The notes beneath the pieces are model-generated. The model did not search any database. It was not told where the DNA came from and saw nothing but the letters and a program-made list of their open reading frames with translations. The position numbers were made by a program, and so were the translations under genes. This document shows, one piece after another, positions 61,319 through 64,000 of a DNA stretch of 64,000 nt. Numbering within the stretch: position 1 is the stretch's first letter; each line of letters opens with the position of its first letter. The DNA is taken from contig NZ_JBITMQ010000001.1 in the NCBI RefSeq assembly GCF_044466355.1, positions 124,001-188,000 of the forward strand, given 5' to 3'. This DNA is from Actinophytocola sp044466355 (GTDB lineage: Bacteria; Actinomycetota; Actinomycetes; Mycobacteriales; Pseudonocardiaceae).

Positions 61319-64000
61319 GTGACCCAGTCGCAGCAGCCGGTGCGCAAGCTCGCCGACCCGTGGGCGGGCCCGGCACGCACGTGCCTGCACCACATGGTCG
61401 AGGGCCACGCCCGGCTCTCGCCCGACGCCATCGCCGTGGTGTTCGGGGACGACCGGTCGACCTACGGCGAACTGGACCTGCGTGCCTCGGTCCTGGCCGG
61501 TGCGCTCGTCACGGCGGGCGTCGGCCGGGGTGACGTCGTCGGGGTGCACCTCGACCGCGGCATCGACATGGTGGTGGCGGTGCTCGCCGTGCTCAAGGCG
61601 GGCGCCGCGTACACCATGCTCGACACGGCGTTCCCCCCGGCGCGGCTGTGGGAGGCGCTCACCCAGACCGGCGCGTCGGTGGTGGTCACGGAGGACGGGT
61701 CACTGTTCCCCGGCATGACCGTCGTGCCGGGGACCACCGAGGGCCCGGTTCTCCCGTCGGTGCCGGTGCACCCGGGCGACCCGGCGTGCGTGATGTTCAC
61801 GTCGGGCTCGTCGGGGCGGCCCAAGGGGATCGTCACGCCACACGGCGCCATCGTCGACACCCTGCTCGGACAGTCCTATGCGGACTTCACCCCGGCGGAG
61901 GTCTGGCTGCAGTGCGCCCCGGTGTCGTGGGACGGCTTCGCGCTGGAGCTGTTCGGCGCGCTCCTGTCCGGTGCGGCCTGCGTCCTGCACCCGGGTGGCA
62001 GCCCGTCGCCGGAGGTGATCGCCGGCCTGCTGGTCACGCACGGGGTCACCACGATGTACGCGTCGGCGAGCCTGCTCAACTACCTGGTCGACGAGCACCC
62101 GTCGGCCTTCGCCGCGGTACGCCAGGTGCTGACCGGCGGCGAGGCGGCGTCGGCCGTGCACGTCGAGCGGTTGCTGCGGCTGCGCCCGGAGCTGCGGCTG
62201 GTCAACGGCTACGGCCCGGCGGAGACCACGATCTTCCTGTCGGCGCACACCGTGACCCCCGCCGACTTCGGCCTGCCCACGATCCCGGTCGGCCGGGTGC
62301 TGGCCGGCAAACGCGCCTACGTGCTCGACGCCGCCATGAACCCGGCGACCAGCGGCGAGTTGTACATGGCCGGTGCCGGCCTCGCGCACGGCTATGCCGG
62401 CCAGCCGGCGTTGTCCGCGGAACGGTTCGTGGCCGACGTCTTCGCACCCGGTGAGCGGATGTACCGCACCGGCGACGTCGTGCGGTGGCGCGCGGACGGG
62501 GCACTGGAGTTCCTCGGCCGCGCCGACGACCAGGTCAAGATCCGCGGCTTCCGGGTCGAACCGGCCGAGGTGCGGACGGCGCTGCTGCGCCATCCCGGGG
62601 TGCGGCAGGCCGCGGTGGTGGTCCGCGAGGACACACCGGGCGCCAAGCGCCTGGTCGCGTATGTGGTGGGCGAGGTGGACGGCCTGCGGGCGCACGCGCG
62701 CGGCCTGTTGCCCGACCACATGGTGCCGTCGGCCTTCGTGGGGCTGGAGGCGCTGCCGGTCACCCCGAACGGCAAGCTCGACAAGGCGGCGCTGCCCGCG
62801 CCCCGGGCGACCGGGGTGGCGCCGCGCACCCCGCGCGAGGCGGCGCTGTGCGAGCTGTTCGCCGACGTGCTCGGCACGGGTCCGGTCGGCGTCGACGACG
62901 ACTTCTTCGCGCTCGGCGGCCACTCGCTGCTTGCCGCCCGGCTGATCGGCAAGGTCCGCGCGCGGCTGGGGCTGGAGCTGGACCTGCGGACGCTGTTCGA
63001 CCGGCCGACCGTGGCCGAGCTGGCGCCGGGGCTGGTGACCGGGTCGGCGCGGCCGCCGCTGACCGTCCGCCCGCGCCCGGAGCACGTGCCGCTGTCGCAC
63101 GCCCAGCACCGGTTGTGGTTCGTCGACCACCTGGAGAGCGGGCGCGCCAAGCACAACATCGCCCGGCTGGTGCGCTTCGCCGGCCCGGCGGACCCCGCCG
63201 CGCTGCGGGCCGCCGCGATGGACCTGACTCACCGGCACGAGCCGCTGCGCACGATCTTCCCCTCGGTGGCCGGCGAGCCGGTGCAGCAGGTCGTGGACCG
63301 CGACCTCGCCCGCCCGCCGGTACGCGTGGCCGCGGCACCGGATCTCGGCGCCGCGGTCCGCGCGGAGGTCGAACGGGTCTTCGACCTCGAACGGGAGCTG
63401 CCGCTGCGGCTGCGCGTGTTCGACGCCGACGGCGATCACCTGGTGCTGCTCGTCGTGCACCACATCGCCTGTGACGGCTGGTCGATGCGCCCACTGCTGC
63501 GCGACCTCACCACCGCCTACGACGCGCGCAGGAACGGCACCGCGCCGGTGTGGCCGGACCTGCCCGTCAGCTACGTCGACTACGCCCTGTGGCACCGCCA
63601 GCTGCCGCACGAGTCCCAACTGGACTTCTGGCGAACCGAGCTCGACGGCCTGCCCGCCGAACTCGCGCTGCCGACCGACCGGCCGCGCCCCGCCACGCCG
63701 ACGTTCCGCGGCGCCACCGTCGGCTTCCGGCTCGACGCCGAGGCGACCGCACGCGTCGCCGAACTCGCCAGGCAGACCAGGACGACGACGTTCATGGTGT
63801 TGCACGCGGCACTGGCCGCGCTGCTCACCAGGCTCGGCGCCGGCACGGACGTCCCGATCGGCTCGGTGGTCGCGGGCCGCACCGACGAGGCGCTGGCCGA
63901 CCTGGTCGGGTTCTTCGTCAACACCGTCACCCTGCGCGTGGACACGGCGGGGGATCCGTCGCTGCGTGAGCTGCTCGGCCGGGTCCGCGAGACCGACCTG
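61319..64000 (+). CDS. NRPS: A-T-C (3' end off window)
   Basis: 894 codons are visible, open to the right edge. Starts are GTG 61319 or TTG 61313, with AAAGG at 61303-61307. The A domain has MFTSGSSGRPKGIV near residue 160 and NGYGPAETTIF. By the standard alignment its pocket reads Asp-Gly-Leu-Tyr-Leu-Gly-Gly-Ile-Phe, which I cannot match to a known substrate; 3-methylaspartate or 3-methylasparagine is a contextual guess only. The carrier Ser is in LGGHSLLAA near residue 535. A condensation domain begins at about 595 (LSHAQHRLWFVDHL) with VHHIACDGWSM near residue 717. Confidence 0.93.
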   Translation, partial: MTQSQQPVRKLADPWAGPARTCLHHMVEGHARLSPDAIAVVFGDDRSTYGELDLRASVLAGALVTAGVGRGDVVGVHLDRGIDMVVAVLAVLKAGAAYTMLDTAFPPARLWEALTQTGASVVVTEDGSLFPGMTVVPGTTEGPVLPSVPVHPGDPACVMFTSGSSGRPKGIVTPHGAIVDTLLGQSYADFTPAEVWLQCAPVSWDGFALELFGALLSGAACVLHPGGSPSPEVIAGLLVTHGVTTMYASASLLNYLVDEHPSAFAAVRQVLTGGEAASAVHVERLLRLRPELRLVNGYGPAETTIFLSAHTVTPADFGLPTIPVGRVLAGKRAYVLDAAMNPATSGELYMAGAGLAHGYAGQPALSAERFVADVFAPGERMYRTGDVVRWRADGALEFLGRADDQVKIRGFRVEPAEVRTALLRHPGVRQAAVVVREDTPGAKRLVAYVVGEVDGLRAHARGLLPDHMVPSAFVGLEALPVTPNGKLDKAALPAPRATGVAPRTPREAALCELFADVLGTGPVGVDDDFFALGGHSLLAARLIGKVRARLGLELDLRTLFDRPTVAELAPGLVTGSARPPLTVRPRPEHVPLSHAQHRLWFVDHLESGRAKHNIARLVRFAGPADPAALRAAAMDLTHRHEPLRTIFPSVAGEPVQQVVDRDLARPPVRVAAAPDLGAAVRAEVERVFDLERELPLRLRVFDADGDHLVLLVVHHIACDGWSMRPLLRDLTTAYDARRNGTAPVWPDLPVSYVDYALWHRQLPHESQLDFWRTELDGLPAELALPTDRPRPATPTFRGATVGFRLDAEATARVAELARQTRTTTFMVLHAALAALLTRLGAGTDVPIGSVVAGRTDEALADLVGFFVNTVTLRVDTAGDPSLRELLGRVRETDL

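Overview
The window is very GC-rich, dense in GTG starts and stop/start overlaps, and carries large SARP-type regulators, an MbtH protein and assembly-line enzymes. This points to a filamentous actinomycete. The recurring intragenic TCCACTGTGGA-like motif suggests Pseudonocardiales (Amycolatopsis, Saccharothrix, Actinosynnema and relatives); that placement is inference. No rRNA, tRNA, CRISPR array or insertion sequence was seen. Two biosynthetic loci lie side by side.

Locus 1 (1-17076) is a meroterpenoid cluster of the furaquinocin/naphterpin kind. Reading leftward from about 10 kb, a type III PKS (tetrahydroxynaphthalene synthase type), a cupin, a DegT aminotransferase, an O-methyltransferase, an ABBA aromatic prenyltransferase and a type I IPP isomerase form one overlapping operon. 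Reading rightward, a prenyl diphosphate synthase and the mevalonate pathway (MK, MDD, PMK, HMGR, HMGS) supply the prenyl donor. The type II IDI usual in such operons is absent; the Nudix type I enzyme across the locus replaces it. A partial acyl-CoA-ligase-like enzyme leaves the window at the left edge, next to a SARP/AfsR-like regulator and a YceI protein. Exact 11-bp tandem repeats, the usual SARP-site geometry, lie between the two divergent operons.

17138-21004 holds an isolated pair: a small protein I cannot assign with confidence and a cytosolic Ser/Thr kinase with a C-terminal beta-propeller-like region.

Locus 2 (21060 to beyond 64000) is an unusual NRPS-PKS cluster. It has an AT-less KS with an altered active site and an A-T protein whose 5' end is frameshifted (leftward). 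A rightward operon encodes A-T-C-T NRPS, LanB-like protein 1, KS-AT-KR-ACP PKS, and C-A(Ser)-T-TE-MFS. A second LanB-like protein faces it. A KAS III / ACP / pyruvate-dehydrogenase-like E1alpha / E1beta-E2 set probably makes a two-carbon acyl-ACP starter. Next come an AMIN-like lipoprotein (frameshifted), a TetR-controlled glycosyltransferase, an NTF2-like protein, a second AfsR-like SARP, a tiny secreted peptide and an XRE/NB-ARC regulator. The last operon encodes glutamate mutase (S subunit, then an E subunit fused in frame to an anticodon-domain-less AsnRS-like enzyme), a GltB-like FMN enzyme, an MFS exporter, MbtH and an A-T-C NRPS cut by the right edge.

The most unusual element is the integration of two glutamylation-domain-only LanB homologues and an AsnRS-like fusion into an NRPS-PKS line. 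That line has a Ser-activating terminal module, a Cys-nucleophile thioesterase and a KR lacking its catalytic Tyr. The precursors 3-methylaspartate or 3-methylasparagine, Ser, a malonyl unit and a PDH-derived acyl group are inferred. No product is known from the sequence alone.
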